Shown in pieces: positions 43,201 to 51,805 of a stretch of DNA of 64,000 nucleotides. Location of the stretch: assembly GCA_963750995.1 (NCBI GenBank), contig CAVVST010000001.1, positions 186,001 to 250,000 of the forward strand, in the 5' to 3' direction. This DNA comes from CAVVST01 sp963750995 (GTDB lineage Bacteria > Acidobacteriota > Vicinamibacteria > Vicinamibacterales > UBA2999). A program made the translations under genes and the position numbers. The notes beneath the pieces were generated by a model. That model was given only the letters and a program-made list of their open reading frames with translations. It searched no databases and was not told the DNA's origin. Position 1 is the stretch's first letter; each line of letters opens with the position of its first letter.

Positions 43201-43371
43201 AAGCTGCGTTGCTACAACTCGGACGAGGCGTCCGGCGACGATTACAGTCAGGCGCAGATCAATTCCTTCGTGCTGGGACCGGACCAGACATGGTCGGGTT
43301 GGCTTTACTCGGACGACGATAACTATGCGGAGGCGGATTTCTCGGTGACCAATCGCACGAACCAAAGTTGA
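40291..43371 (+). CDS. Large multidomain protein: PKD, permuted NlpC/P60-like hydrolase, carboxypeptidase-regulatory-like domain (two frame breaks)
   Basis: About 1026 residues; between ~40485 and ~41110 the coding frame is the neighbouring one, so two indels are present. No signal peptide is visible. The displaced part has a PKD domain (VIAYQWDFGDGVKLG with the W-x-F-G-D-G motif) after a Pro/Arg-rich linker. Residues ~480-670 look like a YiiX-type permuted NlpC/P60 domain: AKKGDIILSPGNGG, His in PFSHSGIM, then Cys in TVCSSLIWMA, in the order His before Cys. Residues ~812-875 (GTIKGVVRFKGDPVQGANVQ) are a carboxypeptidase-regulatory-like sandwich. The C-terminus has several Cys. Function unknown; TACAAT at 40245-40250 may be its -10 box. 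Confidence 0.75.
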   Translation: MSPTNPISPQVWPTKLLGSIVCTPSTAAAGQSVRVEVRGPDGKPHDNRETVPISINGVPGSTAVLDMGLCGNPYHHGDRTSPRRDGEAFYNNRGRQTRRWRTATWLARPLATRSADHSPVRRASRPRTPAARSAVEADAGPARATSRSENETYSPPGPDCCQAKTTADETAGGRRTGGQRHSGHRLPMGFRRRREARNGDAKCHARLRAASRRDALVPDVPCVGDHVHARWQTGRRPPHGDGPQPLRRNETQGDVAAARGGDRSEREVHQDQDPGQPGYRATITVRNPESFNLTLSGRRIERIYGEGRRFSEMLAPERVNVLLKANDTTVIPVFVAQELLPTSIIGLVAHYTGQAPNGLPVRVTAHFDLPQHLPSGYRISAALAGALAKLVARDVVPNPRSIGIKELRQFELQGILRSDLLVAFDDKRPMDVMSRAEPPKAVEGDECDPWNLPDVVPDGMFCLPTSEARQVKLPPRFMNAKKGDIILSPGNGGLIAAVLAAVTPPQPFSHSGIMTRNRDEITHSTAAEDRITGDFAGSDGIRPDVLKYLWPGVITQSVDAAVNGEDMVDPETGDTYNISGFASELGQLASPEVTAPMIVKPDPLIETTAIRSKLHDVANFAVQQAGKCHYRFFCYTDPTIGLSSTAPAEAKWAAGTKPTVCSSLIWMAIKDGGLTMEGALEPADLDGGAQIAVNTPDGLYVYDADERLAAGEVLFNRLHSFIMINVGSFGEALTDVADDISNQVLNTFATDWADEDAKDSEQWRQTVDANAVSPQNLMFYDGAHYGFSEPLIFRDWRVEEVVVHKWKKVAHTGTIKGVVRFKGDPVQGANVQLSVSQFTASQSDGSFEIKGAPAGPVLLDVQKVQDNMLLTAQVHVDVSANQTVTADVDLEAPSHLFRRIRIEGFMATTDYEFAAAAYPHCVNEIEGIVDLDPGTATHKTKTFECACDDAVGKLYVTCDLQSDDSVKVSVKLRCYNSDEASGDDYSQAQINSFVLGPDQTWSGWLYSDDDNYAEADFSVTNRTNQS

Positions 43372-43803
43372 AGCCATCCGGAGTCACGCGTAGTGTCACG
43401 GTGGGCAACCTCCCGGAGAGGCTACCGCGAGAGATCACGAATGAAAACTCTCGGTTTTCGTGGCTTGAATGGTGGCCCAGATTTGTCCCAGATGGAACCC
43501 ACTGACCAGCTGGATGCGGCAAATCGAATACTTCCAGAGGGCCGCGTAGGGCGGTTTGCTAAACGGACCAGGGCCCGATCAGCCTGCTGCGATCACGCCA
43601 CAACTTGCGATTTCCTGCCGAAAACCTCTCGAACACAATTCTGTCCCGGACAGCTGTGCAGCCCATGGGGATATTCGGGATAGGACAATGACGGTGGGCG
43701 GGGTCGGTGTCCTCTGCGTTTACGGTGGCCCCGAAGCTGTTTAACCGAAGGCTGTAAAACAAAACACCGCAAACACGGAGCGGAAGCCTGCACATCTCGC
43801 CCA
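43372..43803. other. Non-coding stretch before the IS element
   Basis: 432 nt with no supportable gene: the open frames have mixed codon bias and no recognisable motif. AT content is higher than in the flanking genes near 43600-43780. Likely decayed DNA on the left edge of the accessory zone. Confidence 0.5.
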
Positions 43804-44653
43804 GGCGTTGTCAAGTTGTTCGCGCCATCCGGCGGAAAGTGTTGAATGGCTCTTGACCACTACGGACCGGAGTGTTGACCGAGACTCACGCTGCGACAGC
43901 GAACGCCGTCGTCTCCGAGACGACGTCCCATTCCCGCCAACGCCGGCGCATCACCGTGCGATAGTTGGGTGCCGACAGCGCATGGCGGCCGGGCCGAAAC
44001 TGGTTGCAGACCGTGCTGAACACGGAACAGAAGCGCGCAGCGTGGCGCAGACTCTTGAACCGTTGCAGCCCTCGCTCACGCTGGCGGACGGGTTGGTGCG
44101 AGTTCTCGACGCGGTTGTTCTGGCGCCAGCCGCGTAGATGGGAGATGGTCGGCATCACGACGGCTTTTGCCGCCGAGTAGCTCGCCAGCCGATCGGTCAC
44201 GATGGCGTACGGCACCATGCGTAGCCCCTTCAAGAGTTTGCGAAAAAAGCGCTTCGCGGCGAGTGCGCTCCGGCGGCGTTGAACCAGGATGTCGAGCACC
44301 TCGCCGGCGTCGTCGAGGGCCCGCCAGAGCCAGCTGCGCTCCCCATTGATCATCAGACAGAGTTCATCCAGGTGCCAGATGTTCGAGCACGTCCCACGCG
44401 TGCGCCTCAATCGTCGGGCGTATCCGTGCCGAACCGCAGCGTCCAGTGGCGAATGGCTTCGTGAGAGACCTCGATCCCTCGGGCCAGCATCAATTCGGAC
44501 ACGTCACGCAGGCTCACACCAAAGCGGTAATAGAGCCATACGCACCGACTGATGATCTCCGCGGGGAAGCGGTACCCTTTGTAGAGCGTTGGTCGGGTCG
44601 AAGACCGAGACATGGCGGCATCAGAACAGACCATGAACGTCTTGACAATGCCC
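43804..44653 (-). mobile_element. IS6-type insertion sequence with imperfect terminal inverted repeats
   Basis: About 850 bp. Left end GGCGTTGTCAAGTTGTTC (43804-43821) and right end, read inward, GGCATTGTCAAGACGTTC (44653-44636) match at 15 of 18 positions. They enclose one transposase gene on the minus strand. No clear 8-bp target duplication is seen, consistent with an old insertion. Confidence 0.78.
43886..44634 (-). CDS. IS6-family DDE transposase (frameshifted)
   Basis: Residues from the two frames join near 44408. The N-terminal part YKGYRFPAEIISRCVWLYYR with LRDVSELMLARGIEVSHEAI is the IS6-type zinc/HTH region. The catalytic part carries D in HLDELCLMINGE, D in VTDRLASYSAAK and E in NNRVENSHQPVRQRE, the DDE triad. 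About 245 residues. One frame break, by sequencing error or mutation; if real, the element is inactive. IS6 elements transpose by cointegration. Confidence 0.82.
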
Positions 44654-44755
44654 CTCCCTGAATCATCCGAACATCACGCACGTCTACGGACTCGAGCAGC
44701 AATGCCACAATCGTCTGAGGCGATCGCCTGTCGCTAGGGTGGGCTGGCAGCTTAC

Positions 44756-45247
44756 CTAGCGCCAGCCCGACCCGGTCTCCTCCCGCGCCTCTTGTTCCGT
44801 AAGCTCAATCGCGGGCTCGCGCTTTGGCTTGGGATACAGGAACTCGTGTCCCGTCGACCCTGGCCGGTACCACGCCACGATGCGGGGCGGTCTGTCCTCA
44901 CCGGATACGTCGAGCGTGATGCGTTCGCGCCTTGGGTCTCCAACCTCCGAGGCCGGGATCGTGAGAAACGTCGCGTAGACCCTCGATCGGGTGACACTCT
45001 GCACCTGCACGATCGATGGTCCCAGAAGCCGGAATATGTACGGCCCGGCAGGCAGACGTGCGCCAGGGATCTCGACTGGCACGCTGAAGCTCAGGACGTT
45101 TTCTGAAGGTGACAATCCGGAGTGTTTGAGCGTTGGAGCAGCGTAGACGACAACGAAGTGGGACGACGTGTCAGTTTGTGCGGTCGCTGCTCGCGACAAC
45201 CCGACGACGACGAAGGCGACGGCCAGTACAGCACCCGTCAGTTTCAT
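44756..45247 (-). CDS. Secreted protein of unknown function
   Basis: 163 residues from the ATG at 45247 (signal peptide LTGAVLAVAFVVVGLSRAAT, cleavage near TAQ). An upstream extension to 45322 is open but would bury the signal. The mature part has SFSVPVEIPGARLPAGPYIF and VYATFLTIPASEVGD, a small beta-sandwich pattern common in Acidobacteria secretomes, and ends with an acidic tail (ELTEQEAREETGSG). Function unknown. Confidence 0.7.
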   Translation of the reverse strand: MKLTGAVLAVAFVVVGLSRAATAQTDTSSHFVVVYAAPTLKHSGLSPSENVLSFSVPVEIPGARLPAGPYIFRLLGPSIVQVQSVTRSRVYATFLTIPASEVGDPRRERITLDVSGEDRPPRIVAWYRPGSTGHEFLYPKPKREPAIELTEQEAREETGSGWR

Positions 45248-45659
45248 GGGGGGCGGCAGTGCAAGGTGCTCTCCCGTCGTCCGCCGCGCTGCCGCGGGAC
45301 ATTCGTGCCGGATATGCGGCACGTGCGCGCCGCGATGGAATCATTAAGGGCCCCCGACATGAAGCGAAATCCTCAATCGCTGTCATTTATTGCCAGGAAT
45401 CACGAATTGCCACGCCTGGGATGAACCTGGGGAGGTCCCCGTACAGCGTGGAGATCACCATGGTTTGTGACCTCTCACGGCACTTCCACAGGAGGTCAGG
45501 CAGAGTGCGTTCCCGCGTCGTACAGCCGTACGGCAAGGATCACGGTCGCGAATCGACGTCACGGAATGAGCGCACTACGGGTCGAGGAGGCGTTCGTGGC
45601 CATCGATGCGCTGAGCGCGCGGATGGTGCGCCTTGGGCACCCCGCGTGAGCCGATCACG

Positions 45660-46500
45660 CTGGTCGTGGTCGATGAGCATGGGCGGTTAGTAAGCAACCC
45701 AGGACCACTGACACCCGGCGGGCTGAACTCCATCGAGCCGGATGCGCGTCAACGCGGGGCGGCGTCTGACCTTCGTGGTCGAAACACCTCTCCCATTTGG
45801 GCGCCTGATGGAGGACGTGTGACGTTTCTGTCGGACCGGGAAGGCGACCTCGGCATCTTCTGGCAGTCCGCCGACGGCAATGGTTCGGCGGAACGTCTTA
45901 CGAAACCAACCGGGTACCGGAAACAGGCCGGAAGCGTGGAGTCCCGACGGGAGAACGCTCGCGTTGCTTGTTACGCCGGGAGCGGGTGAAGGACTTGGCG
46001 CCGGTGACCCTGGTTCTTGTCGCTGGATGGAGACCGCACACCCCAGCCGCTTGTTGAAGGCCCGTTTAATGAACGATTCACGGCATTCACGCCAAACGGG
46101 CGGTGGTTTGCGTACGTATCCGCCGAGATTGGTGGCAGGATGGAAACGTTTGTCCAGCCATTCCCTCCAACAGGGGCCAAGTATCAATTGCCAGTAGACG
46201 CAGGCAGGACACCATTGTGGTCACCAGATGGGCGTGAAGTCTTACTTCATTCTGGCGGAAGAAATAGTGAGCGTCGAGGTCGAAACAACGCCTTCATTCA
46301 AGATCGGCCGATCAGTGTCATTGCCAATTCAAAGCGCAATCCTCCTAGGTCCGGGACGAAACTTCGATTTGTCGCCTGACGGAGATCGATTGATTGTTGT
46401 TCTCCCGAGCTCGAGTAGCGGCAACGATCCGAACCGAGGACGAATCAACGTCACGCTGAACTGGTTTGAGGAGCTGAAGCGCCTCGTGCCGACCAACTGA
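45660..46500 (+). pseudogene. Remnant of a TolB/WD40-type tail of a Ser/Thr kinase
   Basis: Beta-propeller blades appear in three frames: SPIWAPDGGRVTFLSDREGD, then AWSPDGRTLALLVTP, FTPNGRWFAYVSAEIGGRME, PLWSPDGREVLLHSGG, and finally DLSPDGDRLIVVLP ending NVTLNWFEELKRLVPTN at 46500. That C-terminus is typical of Acidobacteria kinase-TolB proteins. The kinase domain and any start are missing and there are at least three frame breaks in a non-essential gene, so I call it a 5'-deleted pseudogene. Confidence 0.72.
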
Positions 46501-46743
46501 TGGTCATTTAGTCCCTTCCTGAATCGCGCCCTCGCCGGACCCACACTGGCCGCCTAGCGTTTGCCATCTCATCTAGGCTCGGCCGCCATCGCGCCACACT
46601 CGAATCGATGAGCTTTCGTCATTTGGGGCGCAGTCCTCAAAAATCGGCCCTAAACCGTCCGGTTCGCGCAGCATCCTGCAATCTGTCGTTGCGCATGCAT
46701 CCGTCCTTGAACGGTAAGATCGTACGGACATCGTGGTGCTCAT
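46501..46743. other. Intergenic region before the RodZ-like gene
   Basis: 243 nt without a gene. It must hold the promoter of the next gene; a weak TAAGAT near 46716 may be its -10, but no convincing -35 is at the right distance. Confidence 0.3.
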
Positions 46744-47514
46744 ATGGATGTGGGTGTGGCGCTGCGCGAGGCGCGGGAGCGACGGGGGATTTCGCTGGAG
46801 GAGCTCGCCCGGACCACGAAGATCGGCATAGCGACGCTTCGCGCGCTCGAACGCAATCAGGTTGACCATCTGCCTGGCGGCATTTTTCTTCGGGGATTCC
46901 TGAGGGCGTACGCCCGGCAGGTCGAGCTCGACCCGGAGGACACGGTCCGCCGGTACCTCGCCCAGTTCGAGCGACTTCCCGTTGCCGCTGAAGTGACTGA
47001 GACCGAAAGCACGGAGCTCGAATCTACGCCGCTTGTTCATCACGACGCCGATGGCGGTGAATCGGGTCGACGAGCCATCCCGATGCGGGTGCTGATGGTC
47101 GCATTGGCTCTGGCGCTGTGCGCGGTGGCCTACATCATCACCCTTCGAGGACCGCGCATTCCCGCAGAGTTGAGTCAGGATGCTGTGGGCCAGACGGAGG
47201 TCGCCACGTCAGGACGGGAAGCCCGTACCGCACTCACAAGCCAGTCTGATACCTTTTTCCGCCTTGATATTCAAACGCTAGGAGCCTGCTGGATCGCTGC
47301 GACCGCTGACGGTCTGACCGTTGCCTACCGTCTGATGCAGCCTGGAGAACGCCTTGTGGTCGAAGTACGGGATCACATCGTTCTGAGAGTTGGCGATCCG
47401 GCCGCGTTCATGTATCGGATCAACGATCTGCCCGGCCGCGCTCTCGGACGGACGGGTCAAGCAGTCACGGTCCGTATCACCTCAGAGAACTACCGCGAGT
47501 TCATCGGACCGTAG
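46744..47514 (+). CDS. RodZ-like HTH membrane protein
   Basis: 256 residues. The N-terminal HTH_25-type domain (VALREARERRGISLEELART, LERNQVDHLPGGIFLRGFLR) is followed by a charged linker, one membrane helix (RVLMVALALALCAVAYIITL, ~residues 118-138) and a C-terminal DUF4115-like beta domain (ACWIAATADGLTVAYRLMQP). This is the layout of RodZ, which links MreB to the elongasome, but no mre genes are near. It could be a RodZ paralogue with another role. Intact. Confidence 0.8.
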   Translation: MDVGVALREARERRGISLEELARTTKIGIATLRALERNQVDHLPGGIFLRGFLRAYARQVELDPEDTVRRYLAQFERLPVAAEVTETESTELESTPLVHHDADGGESGRRAIPMRVLMVALALALCAVAYIITLRGPRIPAELSQDAVGQTEVATSGREARTALTSQSDTFFRLDIQTLGACWIAATADGLTVAYRLMQPGERLVVEVRDHIVLRVGDPAAFMYRINDLPGRALGRTGQAVTVRITSENYREFIGP

Positions 47515-47680
47515 ACGCTGATGTCGTTTTAACGAATCCGCACGCCGTACGTCGTCAGACGATAAGAACGATTAACGCGGCTTTTGCGCGCCGGGTTGAC
47601 GGAGCGCCTTTTATGCGGCCCCGTCCTCCCGGCGGCTCAGTGCGGATTGTTCGCCGGCACCCACGGCGTAGCGGTGGCAC

Positions 47681-48597
47681 CTAGGCGTCGTGGCGGTCGT
47701 CGGCGGCGTCGAACCAGTTCAGCGCGCGACGCCAGGCCTCCGCCGCGGCGTGCGGGTTGAAGCGGGCCCCGGTGTCGTTGAAGAAGGCGTGATCGGCCTC
47801 GGCGAACGTGAGGAGCTCGTACTTCAGTCGCTGGCCGCCTCGAGTCGCCGCCTTGGCCGCGGGCGGCGTGGCGTTGACCCGTGCGTCGAGTCCGCCGTAG
47901 ACCCCGAGCACCGCTGCGCGGGAGCCCTCGAAGCTGCCGCCCTCCGGGAACGGTCCGTAGAAGGGAGCGGCCGCGGCGAGGCGCGGTTCGTTGGAGGTGA
48001 GCAGGCGCCACACCATGGCGCCGCCGAAGCAGAACCCGATCGCGGCCAGCTTCTTGCCGCGGACGCGACGCTTGAGCTCGGTCAGGCTGGCCTTCATGTC
48101 TTCGACGAAGCGTTCCGGTGGGATCTGTGCGAGCGCGGCCGCGACCTCGGCCTCGCCGGGGAACGCCCCGGTGCCGCCCTCCTCGGAGAGGAGGTCCAGC
48201 GCCAGCGCGGAGTACCCGCTGGCGGCGAGCCGACCGGCGACCGTGCGGATGTGTTCGGTCAGCCCGCGGTTCTCGTGGATGACGAGCACGCCGCCGCGCG
48301 GCTTGGCGGCGGGTGCCCAGGCGGCCATCAGCGGCACCCGGGGTCCCGCGAACGTGATCGACTCGCGGGCGACGGGCGCCCAGGCCGTTCTCCGACGCGC
48401 CGCGCCAACGCCGTGCCGAGTCTTCCTGGCGCGGCCGCTGCCGCCTCGCCGGCCGCGAACGTGGCCAGCAGCCCGGTCGCCGCGGCACCGGTCACGCCCA
48501 GCAGGCCCAGGCGGCGTATCGCCTCCCTTCGCGTGATGATGCCGTCAGCAAGGTCCTCCGCAACCTCCTCGGCGAGGTACCGCTGAATCTCCGTCAT
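47681..48597 (-). CDS. Tat-exported dienelactone hydrolase family protein (frameshifted)
   Basis: About 300 residues. Residues ~20-55 have a twin-arginine-like signal (TRREAIRRLGLLGVTGAAAT). The alpha/beta hydrolase has the Cys nucleophile in AAIGFCFGGAMVW, Asp in GVYGGLDARV and His in FAEADHAFFND, a complete DLH triad. One frame break near 48390 separates leader and enzyme. Substrate unknown. Confidence 0.83.
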
Positions 48598-49189
48598 GGC
48601 CCCTCCTCGTTGAAAGCAAGCAGTTAGGGATGGCCTCTGCTTACGGGGTTGGTGCCGAACATCTCCTCAAGCCGTCGAGTATCCCATGCGAATCTGCCCC
48701 CGCGCCAACGGGCTTCGTTCAAGTCGCCTACTGGCGCCGATGCTCGCCCTTGTAAGCCTGTCAACGAAGATGAACTCATTGCGACTGTTCAGAGGGTCTG
48801 CCGATGGGCTCATCCGGGTAGGTCGCAGGACCTAACTCGCTCGCCTTTTCGCGGCCTTCGCGCGTCGCTGCGCCAACGCGTTGGGTGATGGCCGGCTTCC
48901 TCGCCTTCACCCGGTGGCGTCCGTGGTTATACGCGACGCCCGCCCGATCCTTTGGCGGCGGCAGGGTAGCGGGCAAATCCACCCGGAAAATCCATTTCCG
49001 TTTCATGACCGCTCGCTGGCTCGAGAGATCATGAGCACCAAAGACAGCCTGGGTGAGGTCACCTTCGGCATCCACCCGAAGATATGGCCGATGGCCGCCT
49101 TTGTTGTCATAAACCGGCGTCGCGGTAAAGGCGACTCGGTGACGTGAAACTGCGCTTTGGTAGTCTCTGTACGTCTGATTCCAAAAGGC
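48598..49189. other. Gene-poor stretch with a receiver-domain relic
   Basis: 592 nt. Apart from the relic at 48700-48801, I see no frame with a recognisable product; a minus-strand open frame at 48776-49258 has no motif I can name. Probably decayed DNA. Confidence 0.4.
48700..48801 (+). pseudogene. Possible C-terminal fragment of a response-regulator receiver domain
   Basis: SPTGADARPCKPVNEDELIA followed by TVQRVC matches the end of a receiver domain, with the conserved Lys-Pro before the last helix. No phospho-acceptor Asp or upstream part is present. A short motif-based call. Confidence 0.35.
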
Positions 49190-49537
49190 TAGCGGAACGG
49201 TGTTGTTCGGCATTCTTGTTGGGTTGCGCTCGCCAAACGCCGAGCCCCGGAGATCCATCGGCGGCTGATGTTGCTCGCGACAATCACCCTCCTAAATCCT
49301 GCGCTTGGTCGGCTGGCTCCTACCTATCTCAGCGTGGGGCTAACCGGCTTTCTCGTGTCGATATTCTTGCTCACCGATCTCTTCGTGATTGCGGCCGTGC
49401 TCTACGATCTGCGAATCCGGGGCAACGTGCATCCGGCGCTGGCTCGCTGGGGATTGGCTGTCGTCGTCATTCAGCCCATCGTCCTGGCACTTGGAACGAC
49501 GAGTGCGTTTCTGGCGTTTGCGAGTCTCTTCTTGTGA
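49190..49537 (+). pseudogene. C-terminal part of a multi-pass membrane protein
   Basis: VLFGILVGL, a frame break near 49228, then KRRAPEIHRRLMLLATITLL and about 80 further hydrophobic residues (three membrane helices, ending AFLAFASLFL). HRRLMLLATI followed by small/hydrophobic repeats is typical of an uncharacterised membrane family. The N-terminal part expected upstream is not found, so this is a truncated gene. Function unknown. Confidence 0.5.
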
Positions 49538-49577
49538 CCCAAGGTGTCACGATGGTGATCGACAATGCGTGCAGCAG

Positions 49578-49790
49578 ATGGACAAATCGCCCCGCCTCCA
49601 GCCCGGCTCACAAGTTTACTGCCCCCACTGCCGCCGATGGCACGACGTGATCGCAGTCCACACGACTGGGACCGACTACACGATCCAGATGCGGTATTGG
49701 GAATGTCGCGGGCAGCGGTCTTACGCGGGGCAGGAGGGCGGGGAGAGTCGACACGCCGTCCGAGAGCGGGATGGATACAATCCGGCGCGC
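49578..49790 (+). CDS. Small zinc-ribbon protein (frame runs into the next gene)
   Basis: About 70 residues: MDKSPRLQPG, then C-x-x-C in VYCPHCRRWHDV and a later Cys in MRYWECRGQRSY. The CPHC knuckle suggests one metal site, possibly completed by His or the later Cys. No stop occurs before the ATG of the next gene in the same frame, so either a stop was lost or the two are one protein. Role unknown. Confidence 0.5.
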
Positions 49791-50451
49791 ATGAACATCG
49801 CGAGTAGCCGGATGCTGGTTCCTTTGAGTGTCGGTTGTGCGGGCGGTGCCATCGGCCTGTCGCTTATGTGGTGGGCACAGGGGCGAGACGTCGATAACGT
49901 CGGCCCGCTTGTCGCGGCGGTGAGCACTGCGGTGGCTGTGGTGGGCTGGTATAAGTCCACACAGCTACAGGCGTCGGCACAAGTTCAACTGCTCAACATG
50001 CAACTGCTGAATGAAGCTCGACGTTTCCTGACGCCGGTGTTGCACATGGAGCAACCGCGAATGCGCGCGTGCTCCGTGCCGATGCACGTTCTTCTATACT
50101 CAGATCCAGTCACTCAGGAACAGCGGACACGGCTGGCGGACACGCTGACTGCAAGCATCCAGACACGCCTCCGCAACTAACTGGATCTTTGCCTTGGAGG
50201 AACACAACGCTCTTTTCCCTGAGGTCCGCACGGCGCGAATCCAGTTGATAATGCGCATGCAGAAACTGCACGACGAGTTCCGGCGTTTTGCCAGCGTCCT
50301 GGCGGCGGCTGCACCGTTGCCGCGACAGTTTGACGAGGGACTAAAAGAACTGGTAGCACACGTGGGCAATCAGGGGGCGTTGCTACGGGATCTATCGACA
50401 CACATTCAAGATCGAGCCTTTGCGCCAGTAAGCGGACATGCGGCAGAATAG
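49791..50451 (+). CDS. Two-helix membrane protein disrupted by a 4-bp duplication
   Basis: Residues from the ATG: SSRMLVPLSVGCAGG and IGLSLMWWAQ, then LVAAVSTAVAVVGWYKST (two membrane helices), then a long helical domain. The frame stops at 50180 because AACT is tandemly duplicated (CGCAACTAACTGGATC). With one copy removed, RLRNWIFALEEHNALFPEVR continues through LIMRMQKLHDEFRRFASVLA to 50451, about 218 residues in all. Function unknown; the product resembles bacterial two-TM proteins with coiled-coil tails. Confidence 0.6.
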
Positions 50452-50601
50452 CGCAAGCCGCCTGATGATCGTGTGCCGCGCCTAATCCTGAGTTCGGATC
50501 AGCTAGTCATTCATGTCCCGGATGCAACACGACTCGTGCAGATGGAGGCAGCGGCTGGTTGCCGCCGCGTAATCCGCCGGGTTCGTGAATACGGGAAGCG
50601 G

Positions 50602-50801
50602 CTAAGACTGAAGGGGCGAAAGAACGCCTAGCGGGGCTGTTCGTCGCGCCGTTTGACGCCACTCGGCATTACAGCGGTGCAGCACCATTCCAGCGTGATA
50701 TGGGCACCCCGCAAGGTCTGTTGCAGCTTGACCGAACCTGTCGGGGCACCGCATCGAATGCACTCCGAAGGTCTGCGGAGGGCAATCTCGGTATCGGCCA
50801 C
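50602..50801 (-). CDS. Small zinc-ribbon protein (frameshifted)
   Basis: From GTG at 50801: RRPSECIRCGAPTGSVKLQQ, then ITLEWCCTA; after a one-base repair near 50672 it continues as CNAEW. The C-x-x-C pair and the CC-x-x-C pair form a complete four-Cys zinc ribbon. About 66 residues. It shares the island with another zinc ribbon at 49578. Below usual gene-caller size, so judged from motif only. Confidence 0.5.
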
Positions 50802-51079
50802 GGCCGGATCTGATAGACCGCGCAGCGGTTCAAAGGGTTACTTAGTTGCGTGGGTGGTTGGTGAGCGCTCGCTGACCGTAAACGAAAAGAGCCCGCACCC
50901 CACGGGACCCTACCCACACGCGAAGCAGCGGCGGAAGGCGTCCTTGCCCGAGAAAAAATCCTGTCTACAACCGGCTGATCAACAGCCACGAAGGGCCACA
51001 TTCACCCACTTCGGGCAGCATCCGAAAGTAGCGACCGCGAGGAATCCCGAACGAAAACGCTCGACTGTAATGGATTAAT

Positions 51080-51154
51080 TGGTGGGCGCGGGTGGAATCG
51101 AACCACCGACCCCTCGCGTGTGAAGCGAATGCTCTACCGCTGAGCCACGCGCCC
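51080..51154 (-). tRNA. tRNA-Val (anticodon CAC)
   Basis: A full cloverleaf of 75 nt including an encoded CCA: acceptor GGGCGCG/CGCGCCC, D arm GCTCAGCGGTAGAGC, anticodon arm TTCGC-TTCACAC-GCGAG with anticodon CAC, T arm GGTGG-TTCGATT-CCACC. It lies at the edge of the decayed accessory zone, a typical integration hotspot. Confidence 0.96.
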
Positions 51155-51805
51155 CTGAGGTGAAAGGATTGCCGGTCAACAGCTTACCCGGACTCGCGGC
51201 CTCGGAGCAATACACGCTGCAGCATCTAACCATATGTCAGCACCAGTTACGCCAGACACCACGATCACAACCTCATTTCCACCTTTCTCGACCATGGCCG
51301 ATTTTTGCGGGCGTGGCTGCCGGTGTGGCTTACTTGCTTGGGTTGTGTGCCAGCGAGTGAGGGCCGCTTGGCGAGCCGAATATCGGGAAGCGCCTACAAG
51401 CAGCGGTGTGGGTTGTGAGAAGGTGCGGGGTGAGGTAGCGAACTGCTCAGGGGTTCAACCGCGTCGGCGGCTTGTGGTCTAGTGGCGCGGGACGCGAAAA
51501 TCGAACCGCCAAACCGCCACCGCCCAACGTCTAAATGTGTAACGAGGGGTGAGAGACTGGGATGTCAGCCCATTACGGTGGGTCTTGAACCCAACCGTAA
51601 GCACCCCTCGCGGCATTAGTCCTCCTCGCGATAGTTCTCCAGCTCTACGGCATTCCGCAGCCACGCCCACGGTCCGCAACCGATTTCTATTTTCAGATCC
51701 AGACGGTGAAACGGGGAGGCCGGCCCTGTTTCACGAGTTGGCGCCCGAGCCCTTGAGGTGAACCGGCCGGCGGAGGCCGGACGAAAATTCAGTCTTGCAC
51801 AGCCG
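51155..51805. other. Non-coding stretch between tRNA-Val and upp
   Basis: 651 nt without a convincing gene. It contains the structured element at 51543-51610 and a tRNA-like D-loop/T-arm scrap near 51474-51510 that does not fold fully. Open frames here lack motifs. Confidence 0.45.
51543..51610. ncRNA. Putative structured RNA element (three-way-junction-like)
   Basis: A perfect 9-bp outer stem CGAGGGGTG/CACCCCTCG encloses a small hairpin (TGGG/CCCA around ATGTCAG) and a long hairpin TTACGGTGGGT-CTTGA-ACCCAACCGTAA (11 pairs with one bulged A). Total 68 nt. It is not a tRNA and no gene overlaps it. Strand cannot be told; it may be RNA or a recombination-site hairpin. Confidence 0.45.

Noticed and set aside
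43393..43683. 96-codon open frame on + before the IS element
   Set aside because: No recognisable domain; it looks like non-coding or decayed DNA.
48776..49258. 160-codon open frame on - between the receiver relic and the membrane fragment
   Set aside because: No motif, atypical composition, and it overlaps coding-like sequence on +; I could not support a product.
50473..50631. 52-codon open frame on + (GTG, Arg-rich end)
   Set aside because: It overlaps the better-supported zinc-ribbon gene on the other strand and has no motif.
51474..51510. tRNA-like scrap (GTGGTCTAGTGG followed by ATCGAACC)
   Set aside because: D-loop-like and T-arm-like strings are too close together and no acceptor or anticodon stem forms.
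51520..51620. Possible integron attC site around the structured element
   Set aside because: A GCCCAAC box is present, but no matching GTTRRRY partner lies at a suitable distance and there is no integrase or cassette array.
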